NCBI GenBank assembly: GCA_003505715.1
Contig: DNXU01000063.1
Coordinates: 1 to 6,110 of the forward strand
Direction of reading: 5' to 3'
DNA length: 6,110 bases
Source of the DNA: Cyanobacteria bacterium UBA8803
GTDB taxonomy: Bacteria; Cyanobacteriota; Cyanobacteriia; Cyanobacteriales; Coleofasciculaceae
The notes below the pieces were generated by a model. That model saw only the letters and a program-made list of their open reading frames with translations, was not told where the DNA came from and did not search any database. Position 1 is the stretch's first letter; the number at the start of each line of letters is the position of its first letter. Shown here in pieces: positions 1 to 6,025 of this stretch. Position numbers and translations under genes: made by a program.

Positions 1-4
1 CCCC

Positions 5-895
5 TCAACGCCGAATATTAAAGCAACACCAGTCCTGACGCTTCCACAGGGTAGCAACTACCCAGTTATGTTGCTCCAGGGTATCGGCAATGGGTTTGGC
101 TTGATCTAACAAAACACCGCTAATAATTCCCCAACACTTAGGACTGGCGATCGCACTCATCCCCGGAATTAAATCAATAATCACCTCGGCCAGAATATTG
201 CAGAGAATGCCATCAACGGGTTTACCATCTGTGAGCTTCATCAGGCGCTCAATACTCCCTCGCTCTACCACCAAGCGATCGCCACTAATGCGATTTAAGC
301 TGCGGTTACTGCGAGCCGAGCGTACTGCTAGCGGATCGATATCTACGCCATAGACTTTGCTCGCCCCCAGCAATACGGCAGCAATAGAGAGAATACCAGA
401 GCCACAACCAATATCAGCAACGACTGTCTCTTCATTGGCAGAGCCTAAACGCATTTCTAAAGCTTCTAGACATAGTTGGGTCGTCGGGTGGGTTCCTGTC
501 CCAAACGCTGCGCCTGGATCTAAGCGTAAAAGCAGTCGTTTTGATGGTTCCGGTACGGGCAACCAAGCAGGATAGATCAATAAGTGATCGCCAACCTCTT
601 GAGGTTCCCAGTACTGCTTCCAACTACTCGCCCAGTCTTCCTCATCAATCAGATGCCACTGGGTTACAGGCACGGGTAACCCCACAGTTAGGGCATCCTG
701 ACGCAGCCATAGAGAAAGCGCTGCCAAATCTAAAAGCTGTACCTGAGTTTGAGGTAAGTGCGCCCGCACGAGTTGAGAGTTCCCCTTGACCTCACAAGAC
801 ATTCCTCGACACCCAAAGGTTTCCAGCCGCCAGAAGATTAAATCCTCTAAGGCTGGGTCTGAGAGAATTTGAATTTCCCACCAGCTATTTGCCAT
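5..895 (-). CDS. prmA: Ribosomal protein L11 methyltransferase PrmA
   Basis: This is a cytoplasmic SAM-dependent methyltransferase of the PrmA family, which methylates amino groups of ribosomal protein L11. The 296-residue product is of normal length. The N-terminal substrate-recognition part starts [10 protein letters not shown] and leads to the family signature [12 protein letters not shown] at residues 85-96. The PrmA hallmark [14 protein letters not shown] is at 126-139. SAM-binding motif I is [10 protein letters not shown] (158-167), followed by an acidic residue after the next strand in VYGVDID. The CNIL motif (232-235), equivalent to the N/D-P-P-Y-type motif IV, follows the next strand. 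The ATG at 895-893 has no Shine-Dalgarno sequence, but the encoded N-terminus fits the family. The gene follows serA on the same strand after 126 bp; from memory the same adjacency occurs in Synechocystis. The stop codon is four bases from the window edge. L11 methylation is usually dispensable in bacteria. Confidence 0.96.
   Translation of the reverse strand: MANSWWEIQILSDPALEDLIFWRLETFGCRGMSCEVKGNSQLVRAHLPQTQVQLLDLAALSLWLRQDALTVGLPVPVTQWHLIDEEDWASSWKQYWEPQEVGDHLLIYPAWLPVPEPSKRLLLRLDPGAAFGTGTHPTTQLCLEALEMRLGSANEETVVADIGCGSGILSIAAVLLGASKVYGVDIDPLAVRSARSNRSLNRISGDRLVVERGSIERLMKLTDGKPVDGILCNILAEVIIDLIPGMSAIASPKCWGIISGVLLDQAKPIADTLEQHNWVVATLWKRQDWCCFNIRR
147..154. repeat. HIP1 octamer inside prmA
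   Basis: This is a perfect GCGATCGC palindrome, the highly iterated palindrome that is over-represented in many cyanobacterial genomes. It lies within prmA coding sequence and supports a cyanobacterial origin. Confidence 0.85.
275..282. repeat. HIP1 octamer inside prmA (second copy)
   Basis: A second perfect GCGATCGC lies in prmA, 128 bp from the first. Confidence 0.85.
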
Positions 896-898
896 ATC

Positions 899-1024
899 AG
901 TTGTTAGTTTTTTAGTTGTTAGTTGTATTCAGTTGTCAGAGACTAGCAGTTACCGAGGGACAAGCCCGTTAAAAAATAATGGCATTCTAGGAACTAACAA
1001 CCAACAACTAACAACTAATAACTA
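899..1024. repeat. Inverted heptanucleotide array between serA and prmA
   Basis: The right arm (992-1024) is four consecutive 7-base units, AACTAAC, AACCAAC, AACTAAC and AACTAAT, then a decayed copy holding the serA stop codon. The left arm (about 899-926) carries AGTTGTTAGTT and AGTTGTTAGTTGT, the reverse complement of the right-arm units. About 65 bases of non-repetitive sequence separate the arms. In the direction of serA/prmA transcription a read-through RNA could fold into a long hairpin, with a G/U-rich 5' arm just after the serA stop and an A/C-rich 3' arm ending about two bases before the prmA ATG. The pattern matches the short tandem heptamer repeats known in filamentous cyanobacteria. 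No ORF or protein signal is seen inside. Confidence 0.8.
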
Positions 1025-2605
1025 CAACGTTACCGTGTAAGCATCCCGAATTCCTGGAACCTTGGTAATTTCTCCTAAAATTCCCTCGGGCAGGGGATCG
1101 TCAAGGCTCAGTACCATCACGGCATCACCCCGCACGATTTTGCGACCGACCTGCATACTGGCAATATTGACATTAAAACTGCCTAGAAGCGAGCCTATTT
1201 TACCAATAATTCCCGGCATATCGCGGTGCAGGGTAAAGAGCATGTGATGGCTGGGAGGAACATTAATCGGGAACTCATCGATACTAGTGATGTGGATTTC
1301 GCCATCGCTCAACAAGGCTCCCGTCACTGAATGCTCGCCCAAAGAGCCTTTAGCACACAGATGGAGCGAACCTCCTGAATAGTCTTGAATGGAGGCATCC
1401 CGCGTTTCGATCACGCGAATCCCCCGTTCTTTAGCCTCAAGGGAAGCATTCACGTAGTTAACGCGCTCTCGCAAAGCTTGGGACAACAAGCCTTTGAGGG
1501 ATGCTACTACCAGAGGTTGACTGTTATTGGTGGCTAACTCCCCTTGCAATCGAACATTAAGCTGCTCAATGCGTCCTCCTGCCAGCTGACTCACCAAGTT
1601 ACCCAAGGTTTCTGCCAATCTCATGTAAGGTTTGAGCTGTTCGAGAATGTTGGGAGAAAGTCCTGGAATATTAACAGCTGAACGGGCGGGTAAGCCCAAA
1701 AGCACATCGCGAATTTGCTCGGCCACATCAATCGCCACATTGGTTTGAGCTTCTGCGGTAGAGGCTCCCAAATGGGGTGTCAAAATGGCTTCTTTACCGA
1801 TCGCCAACAGAGGGGAGTCGCCTATGGGTTCCGATTCAAACACATCTAGGGCCGCACCACCCAGTTTCCCCGTTCTCAACGCCTCTGCCAGCGCCGCTTC
1901 GTCAATAATGCCGCCTCTGGAACAATTGATAATTCGGGCGGTTGGCTTCATCTTGACGAGTGCCTCTGCATTAATCAGATGGCTGGTTTCCGGTGTCTTC
2001 GGGACGTGCAGGGTGATGTAATCAGACTCTTGCAACAATAAATCCATATCTACCAGGCGACAGCCCAGCTGATCTGCTCGTTCTATGGAAATGAAGGGGT
2101 CGTAGGCCAGCAACTTCATCCCCATTGCCCGTGCTACTGTAGCCACATGGGAACCGATTTTACCCAAGCCAACGATGCCCAGGGTTTTCTTATAAACTTC
2201 TGTTCCCATAAAGCTCTTGCGATCCCACTTATGGTTTTTCACCGACTGGTTGGCGTCGGGAATGTAGCGCGAGAGGGACAGCATCATTGCTAGGGCGTGT
2301 TCAGCAGCAGCAATGGTATTTCCTTCCGGGGAGTTAACTACAACAATGCCCTGGCGGGTTGCTGCTGCGACATCAACGTTATCAACACCAACCCCGGCAC
2401 GCCCGATGATCTTCAGTTGCTTACCCGCTTCAATAATGGGTTGAGTCAGGCGCGTACCAGAGCGAATCATGATGGCATCGTAGTCGGAGATGATCCCAAT
2501 CAGTTCCTCAGGCGAGAGATTGGTTTTGACATCAACCTGAGCCACTTGAGAGAGAATATCAATTCCAGCTTGATCGATGGGGTCGGAGACAAGAACCTTA
2601 GACAT
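1022..2605 (-). CDS. serA: D-3-phosphoglycerate dehydrogenase (long form, ACT domain)
   Basis: SerA oxidises 3-phosphoglycerate to 3-phosphohydroxypyruvate with NAD+, the first step of the phosphorylated serine pathway, in the cytoplasm. The 527 residues match the long, four-part form. The N-terminal catalytic part contains RAGVGVDNVD (69-78). The Rossmann nucleotide-binding domain has GLGKIG (146-151) and the NAD-selecting Asp169 in YDP. Catalytic residues can be placed from the family pattern: Arg230 in NCSRGG, Glu259 in DVFESEP and His278 in TPHLGAS. Residues about 320-450 form the intervening ASB-type domain. The C-terminal ACT domain (about 453-527) begins HHMLFTLHRDMPGIIG and in relatives can bind serine or other effectors; feedback control here is inferred only. 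The ATG at 2605-2603 gives the usual start MSKVLVSD, without an obvious Shine-Dalgarno sequence. The TAG stop lies in the neighbouring heptamer array. Confidence 0.97.
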   Translation of the reverse strand: MSKVLVSDPIDQAGIDILSQVAQVDVKTNLSPEELIGIISDYDAIMIRSGTRLTQPIIEAGKQLKIIGRAGVGVDNVDVAAATRQGIVVVNSPEGNTIAAAEHALAMMLSLSRYIPDANQSVKNHKWDRKSFMGTEVYKKTLGIVGLGKIGSHVATVARAMGMKLLAYDPFISIERADQLGCRLVDMDLLLQESDYITLHVPKTPETSHLINAEALVKMKPTARIINCSRGGIIDEAALAEALRTGKLGGAALDVFESEPIGDSPLLAIGKEAILTPHLGASTAEAQTNVAIDVAEQIRDVLLGLPARSAVNIPGLSPNILEQLKPYMRLAETLGNLVSQLAGGRIEQLNVRLQGELATNNSQPLVVASLKGLLSQALRERVNYVNASLEAKERGIRVIETRDASIQDYSGGSLHLCAKGSLGEHSVTGALLSDGEIHITSIDEFPINVPPSHHMLFTLHRDMPGIIGKIGSLLGSFNVNIASMQVGRKIVRGDAVMVLSLDDPLPEGILGEITKVPGIRDAYTVTL

Positions 2606-2638
2606 TACCAGTAGAGGGGGTTGAAATGAGTTATCTTG

Positions 2639-2696
2639 ATCGCGCTTTCGTCTAAAATCAATGCGGGACAGTTTATAACTTTTATAACAGCGCGAT
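2639..2696. promoter_or_regulatory. Inverted repeat upstream of serA
   Basis: ATCGCGCT (2639-2646) and AGCGCGAT (2689-2696) are perfect 8-bp inverted repeats 42 bases apart. The interval contains two TTATAAC copies at a 9-base period (2673-2679 and 2682-2688). The element lies 34-91 bp upstream of the serA start. It could be an operator pair around the promoter or a leader hairpin; nothing in the sequence decides between these. Confidence 0.3.
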
Positions 2697-2710
2697 TATC
2701 TGCAAATTAA
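2672..2710 (-). promoter_or_regulatory. Possible serA promoter
   Basis: Read on the minus strand, TTAATT (2710-2705) lies 18 bases upstream of TATAAA (2686-2681), and a second TATAAA follows at 2677-2672. The -10-like boxes resemble the consensus but the -35-like box is weak. A start just downstream would leave a leader of roughly 60-75 bases before serA. This is a consensus match by eye only. Confidence 0.25.
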
Positions 2711-2821
2711 CCAGAACTGACCGCAGTAGGTCATTGTAACGGCAAACGGGTTATTCTACAGCCAATTCCGGAAAGATTTAACGGCTCTCCCGGATCTAGG
2801 GTGTTAAGTAAATCTAATAGC

Positions 2822-2877
2822 TGGTAATTGGTAATTGGTCAGCAATTTCAAGCCGATTAACCATCACCCATTACCAT
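2822..2877. repeat. Inverted heptamer repeat between argD and serA
   Basis: The left arm TGGTAATTGGTAATTGGT (2822-2839) is two and a half copies of GGTAATT. The right arm, AACCATCACCCATTACCAT (2859-2877), is a degenerate complementary copy with the same 7-base spacing. Seven base pairs at the outer end (TGGTAAT with ATTACCA) are perfect and the inner part is imperfect. The loop is about 19 bases. It has the same design as the arrays beside serA/prmA and after the sigma gene, with a different unit sequence. Confidence 0.7.
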
Positions 2878-2970
2878 GTAACAAAAGATACATTTTACCC
2901 CACATACCCAGGAGATCCCACGATCGTTGTTGAGAGCTGGGAAAAAATCTGTCAATTTCTATTAACTTTC

Positions 2971-3003
2971 CTTCCTTACGCTTGAGCTTATAGTCTAAGG
3001 AAG
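2971..3003 (-). terminator. Hairpin downstream of argD, possible weak terminator
   Basis: CTTCCTTA (2971-2978) and TAAGGAAG (2996-3003) form a perfect 8-bp stem with a 17-base loop, 55 bases after the argD stop. On the argD-sense strand a run of six T follows at 2948-2943, more than 20 bases after the stem. That is too far for a canonical intrinsic terminator, and the stem is AT-rich. An RNA-processing or stability hairpin is equally possible. Confidence 0.25.
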
Positions 3004-3057
3004 TTGACAAACATTCCCCAGCCAACATTCGGATATGGCTTTTGACCCCAGCAGCCT

Positions 3058-4335
3058 TTAAATTGCCAAAGCTGCCATGGCTTCCTCTACGACTTGAGCT
3101 GCTCTCTCAATTTCCTGTGCTGAAACAATCAGTGGCGGTACAAAGCGAATGACCTTAGGGCCGGCAGGCACTAGTAGCAATCCCAAATCCATCGCTGCCT
3201 TCACCACCTCTACTGAAGTCAGATCGATGTCAGCAAGGAGTTCCATACCATTAATTAACCCCCAGCCGCGTACTTCGGCAACCACATGGGGATACTTAGC
3301 TGCGATCGCTCTCAATCTCGTCCGCAACTGCTCCCCCCGTTCCTGTACATTTTGCAGAATAGCTTCCCCTGCCAATGTCTTGGCCACAGTCAGTGCTGCC
3401 GCACAAGCCAAAGGGTTCCCGCCAAACGTGCTGGCATGGTCTCCTGGACTGAAGACATCACAGAACTTTTTGCACATCATCGCCCCAATGGGAATACCAC
3501 CCGCCAATCCCTTAGCACTAGTGAAGATATCCGGCTCAATGCCCAGATTCTCATATCCCCAGTAGGTGCCCGTGCGCCCCATGCCCACCTGCACTTCATC
3601 CATAATCAACAGGATGCCTGTCTCATCACAAATTTTTCGCAACCGCTGGAAGTACTCCCGATCTCCCGGACGGACACCCCCCTCTCCTTGGAAAGGTTCC
3701 ATCATAATTGCTGCTACCCGTTGATCGCCTTCGTCGATTTCGGCGATCGCATTTTCCACCGCCTGAATATCGTTGTAAGGAACGTAGCAGAACCCGGGCA
3801 CCAAAGGGTCGAAATGCTTCTGATACTTAGGCTGACCTGTTGCGGTAATCGTTGCTAGCGTCCGTCCGTGGAAACTGGCTTGAGCCGTCAAAATTACTGG
3901 CTTGTCAATCTCTAATACCGTGTGGGCATACTTTCGCGCCAGTTTGATTGCTCCTTCGTTAGCTTCTGCCCCAGAGTTGCAGAAAAATACTCGCTCCGCG
4001 CAGGAATGCTCTACCAGCCACTTGGCTAATTCACCTTGCACAGGGATGTAGTAAAGATTAGAAACGTGGTGCAAGGTTTGGATTTGCTGCGTCACTGTTT
4101 CGATGAGAGCAGGATGAGCGTGACCAAGAGTACAGGTGGCAATCCCAGCCACAAAATCGAGATATTCCCGCCCCGACGTATCCCAGACACAACAACCCGC
4201 TCCTCGTTCCAAGGCAATGGGAAAACGCCCGTAGGTTCCCATTACATTGGTGTCAAACTCAGTTGGATCGTAGGGGGTCAACATAACTGACTCTACTGGG
4301 ATGGCGGGATTTTCAACGAGAGTTTCTGTGGTCAC
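3058..4335 (-). CDS. argD: Acetylornithine aminotransferase, PLP-dependent
   Basis: ArgD converts N-acetylglutamate 5-semialdehyde plus glutamate to N2-acetylornithine plus 2-oxoglutarate in arginine synthesis. The 425 residues form a complete fold-type I (class III) aminotransferase. Visible motifs are SGAEANEGAIKLARK (121-135) for cofactor phosphate binding, SFHGRT (154-159), MMEPFQGEGG (211-220), DEVQVGMGRTG (246-256) with the Asp that contacts the pyridine nitrogen, Lys275 in SAKG as the Schiff-base lysine, STFGGNPLAC (302-311) and RFVPPL (397-402). The family also includes succinylornithine and ornithine aminotransferases; ArgD is favoured by overall resemblance to cyanobacterial ArgD and the lack of any catabolic neighbour. 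The GTG at 4335-4333 is chosen because AGGAG lies nine bases upstream, an in-frame TAG lies a few codons further up, and the N-terminus MTTETLVE looks like cyanobacterial relatives. ATG at codon 18 is the fallback start. Confidence 0.94.
   Translation of the reverse strand: MTTETLVENPAIPVESVMLTPYDPTEFDTNVMGTYGRFPIALERGAGCCVWDTSGREYLDFVAGIATCTLGHAHPALIETVTQQIQTLHHVSNLYYIPVQGELAKWLVEHSCAERVFFCNSGAEANEGAIKLARKYAHTVLEIDKPVILTAQASFHGRTLATITATGQPKYQKHFDPLVPGFCYVPYNDIQAVENAIAEIDEGDQRVAAIMMEPFQGEGGVRPGDREYFQRLRKICDETGILLIMDEVQVGMGRTGTYWGYENLGIEPDIFTSAKGLAGGIPIGAMMCKKFCDVFSPGDHASTFGGNPLACAAALTVAKTLAGEAILQNVQERGEQLRTRLRAIAAKYPHVVAEVRGWGLINGMELLADIDLTSVEVVKAAMDLGLLLVPAGPKVIRFVPPLIVSAQEIERAAQVVEEAMAALAI
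3302..3309. repeat. HIP1 octamer inside argD
   Basis: A perfect GCGATCGC lies in argD coding sequence. Confidence 0.85.
3743..3750. repeat. HIP1 octamer inside argD (second copy)
   Basis: This is the fourth perfect GCGATCGC in the window, also within argD. Confidence 0.85.
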
Positions 4336-4344
4336 TGGCTCATT

Positions 4345-4349
4345 CTCCT
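4345..4349 (-). promoter_or_regulatory. Shine-Dalgarno sequence that sets the argD GTG start
   Basis: AGGAG on the minus strand lies nine bases before the GTG at 4335-4333. An ATG at 4343-4341 is only one base after it, is out of frame with argD, and meets a stop after three codons. The spacing therefore supports GTG as the start. It is the clearest ribosome binding site among the four genes. Confidence 0.7.
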
Positions 4350-4554
4350 AATTGTTGCTCCTCATCTGGACAATATTAATGGGAATCTGCAAAAACTGCT
4401 GATTGCTAGCCCCAAAAAAGCCCAAAAGAGCCATTCCTAAGGTAGGATGTAGGCGGCACAGGTTATGCCAACAGGGCAGGTATCAGGCTTACCCCCTAAA
4501 ATTCGGTCTCGTCAGATCTACAGCAATTTTCTCACTATGGGTAGAGAGGCAAGC

Positions 4555-4674
4555 ACTAGCCTTTATGAGATCCTGTACCTATGACTAACTCAATTTCGTA
4601 CCATGAGCAATACACCAAAGTCGTCCTAGATTTTGTAATCGGGGTAACAACTAGCCAAATACCTTCTACTAGCC
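4555..4674 (+). repeat. Three dispersed ACTAGCC copies upstream of the sigma gene
   Basis: ACTAGCC occurs at 4555-4561, 4650-4656 and 4668-4674, the last two with an 18-base period. A related GCTAGCC lies at 4405-4411. The cluster is in the divergent argD/sigma gap, 226-346 bp before the sigma start. The repeats could be protein-binding sites, but no known regulator motif was recognised. Confidence 0.35.
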
Positions 4675-4764
4675 TTACAATCAGTATTTTCTAATCCAAA
4701 AGTTGAGAAATTTGTTCAAGAGGGTTATGCAACTATCGCCCCTCCTAGTCAAATCTTCTGTAGC

Positions 4765-4779
4765 CTTTGAGCTTCAAAG
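4765..4779. promoter_or_regulatory. Short perfect inverted repeat upstream of the sigma gene
   Basis: CTTTGA-GCT-TCAAAG is a 6-bp perfect inverted repeat with a 3-base spacer. It ends 19 bases before TTGAAA at 4799, a possible -35 box of the sigma gene. Its size and position fit a dimeric repressor or activator site. No named family is assigned. Confidence 0.25.
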
Positions 4780-4900
4780 CACTCAGCCACAGTCGTTCTT
4801 GAAAACTTACCTTTAAGGAAAGCCTATTTATTTTCATCCCATTCTGGATCAGGGCAACCTTATCCGCATCTTCCCTAACACTCACAACTCCAACCTGACT

Positions 4901-6025
4901 ATGAATATCTCTGAATTGAACCCAACTGATAACCTGAAGTTCACAGAAGATACAGATTTTTCTCCCTATAACAATATCGAGATAGAGGAAACTGCCTTAA
5001 ATTTGGTAGAAGTCGAACTGTCAGATTCAGGAGAGCATCTAGCACCAAGCCGCTCATCCGGCTACCAGAAAACGAGCTCCGATGATACAGTAGGCGCTTT
5101 TTTCAAAGAAATGGCGCGTTATCCGCTGCTAAAACCAGAAGAAGAGGTGGAATTAGCCAATTCCGTCCAATTCTTAGTGGAAACAGACCAATGTCAGGAG
5201 CGCTTGCAGGAAAAGTTAGGGCGCAAGCCAACCCAAACAGAACTGGCTCAAGCTATGAACCTGACCGAACGTCAATTGCAAAATCGCCTCTATCGAGGTC
5301 GGGTAGCTAAGCGTAAAATGATTCGCTCTAACTTGCGCTTGGTGGTCTCCATTGCTAAACGATATCTCAATCGGGGAGTTCCTTTCCTGGATTTGATTCA
5401 AGAAGGTGCCTTGGGGTTGAATCGCGCTACCGAAAAGTTTGACCCAACCAAAGGCTACAAATTTTCGACCTATGCTTACTGGTGGATTCGTCAGGCTATT
5501 ACCCGCACGATCGCCAACGATGCCAGAACCATTCGCTTACCCATCCACATTGTTGAAAAGCTCAACAAACTCAAAAAAGCCCAACGCGAACTCAAGCAAC
5601 AACTGCAAAGGAATCCCAATGAGGCGGAACTAGCAGAAGCCTTAGACATGCCGTGCAGTCATTTACGGCAGTTGCTACAGTTGCGCAGGCGAGCGCTGTC
5701 TCTTAACCATCGCGTAGGTAAAGGAGAAGATACGGAACTGGTTGATTTGCTCGAAGATAACGAGCTGCGGTTGCCAGAAGAGCAGATGAACGAAACCATG
5801 ATGCGCCAAGAACTTTGGGATGTTTTGAGTGACGTGCTAACCGAGCGAGAAAAAGATGTCATCTCCCTGCGCTACGGTCTAGTCGGCTCAGAAGCGTATA
5901 CCCTGGAAGAAGTAGGCAGCATGTTCAATCTCTCTCGCGAGCGCGTGCGTCAGATTCAGAGCAAAGCCATGCGCAAGCTGCGCCGTCCCCAAGTTGCCCA
6001 CCGCCTGCAAGGTTGGTTGAGTTAG
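4901..6025 (+). CDS. Group 2 sigma-70 factor (RpoD/SigA family)
   Basis: This protein is a primary-like RNA polymerase sigma factor that directs core enzyme to promoters. In 374 residues it has a short acidic N-terminus (1-60) without a long region 1.1, region 1.2 from about 61 (DDTVGAFFKEMARYPLL), and region 2 with NLRLVVSIAKRY (144-155), DLIQEGALGL (164-173) and KFDPTKGYKFSTYAYWWIRQ (179-198), covering core binding, promoter melting and -10 recognition. Region 3 spans roughly 214-290. Region 4 has LTEREKDVISLRYG (313-326) and the -35-binding helix-turn-helix (333-361, ending SRERVRQIQSKAMRKLR). Absence of a long region 1.1 and the short 1.2-2 linker favour group 2 over the essential SigA; the named subtype is unresolved, so no symbol is given. 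The ATG lacks a Shine-Dalgarno sequence. The TAG stop sits at the edge of a heptamer array. Confidence 0.93.
   Translation: MNISELNPTDNLKFTEDTDFSPYNNIEIEETALNLVEVELSDSGEHLAPSRSSGYQKTSSDDTVGAFFKEMARYPLLKPEEEVELANSVQFLVETDQCQERLQEKLGRKPTQTELAQAMNLTERQLQNRLYRGRVAKRKMIRSNLRLVVSIAKRYLNRGVPFLDLIQEGALGLNRATEKFDPTKGYKFSTYAYWWIRQAITRTIANDARTIRLPIHIVEKLNKLKKAQRELKQQLQRNPNEAELAEALDMPCSHLRQLLQLRRRALSLNHRVGKGEDTELVDLLEDNELRLPEEQMNETMMRQELWDVLSDVLTEREKDVISLRYGLVGSEAYTLEEVGSMFNLSRERVRQIQSKAMRKLRRPQVAHRLQGWLS

Larger units (their letters stand above)
2606..3057. other. Gap between argD and serA, no gene seen
   Basis: This 452-bp gap has no convincing coding sequence; the ORFs I traced by eye are about a dozen codons or fewer. 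From the serA side it holds an 8-bp inverted repeat around an AT-rich TTATAAC duplication (2639-2696), an isolated TTCCGGAA palindrome (2766-2773), a heptamer hairpin (2822-2877), and an 8-bp stem downstream of argD (2971-3003). Its length suggests that serA has its own promoter rather than depending on read-through from argD. Confidence 0.7.
4336..4900. other. Divergent gap between argD and the sigma gene
   Basis: This 565-bp gap must hold the promoters of both divergent genes. On the argD side TAATAT (minus strand, 4378-4373) is a possible -10 box 38 bases before the start, without a recognisable -35 box. A small stem, TCCTA-AGG-TAGGA, is at 4435-4447. On the sigma side TTGAAA (4799-4804) is a -35-like box, but the best -10-like sequences lie 18-20 bases downstream and are poor. 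The sigma ATG has no Shine-Dalgarno sequence. Three ACTAGCC copies and a perfect CTTTGA inverted repeat are listed separately. No tRNA, known riboswitch or NtcA-type GTA-N8-TAC site was seen. Only very short ORFs with no recognisable product occur, including 37 codons at 4581-4694. Confidence 0.6.

Noticed and set aside
899..1024. The heptamer array read as a CRISPR array or transposon end
   Set aside because: Units are 7 bases in direct tandem without unique spacers, there are no target-site duplications, and no cas gene or transposase is present.
2297..2614. A 105-codon ORF on the plus strand, antisense to the start of serA
   Set aside because: It overlaps the conserved N-terminal part of serA and has no recognisable product.
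2695..2734. A 12-codon leader-peptide-like ORF on the minus strand upstream of serA
   Set aside because: It contains no serine run or regulatory codon cluster, and has no attenuator-like terminator before serA.
3004..3009. TTGACA on the plus strand as a -35 box for a transcript antisense to argD
   Set aside because: No -10-like box lies at a suitable distance downstream.
3286..3858. A 190-codon ORF on the plus strand, antisense to argD
   Set aside because: It lies wholly opposite the intact, motif-complete argD gene, and the peptide has no recognisable domain. It is a shadow frame of GC-balanced coding DNA.
4403..4588. A 61-codon plus-strand ORF in the argD/sigma gap
   Set aside because: It has a non-ATG start, no ribosome binding site and no recognisable composition or motif, and it overlaps the likely argD promoter region.
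4727..4816. A 29-codon ORF starting ATG CAA CTA before the sigma gene
   Set aside because: The purine-rich AGAGGG is only two bases before the ATG, too close for a ribosome binding site, and the ORF overlaps the likely sigma promoter region.
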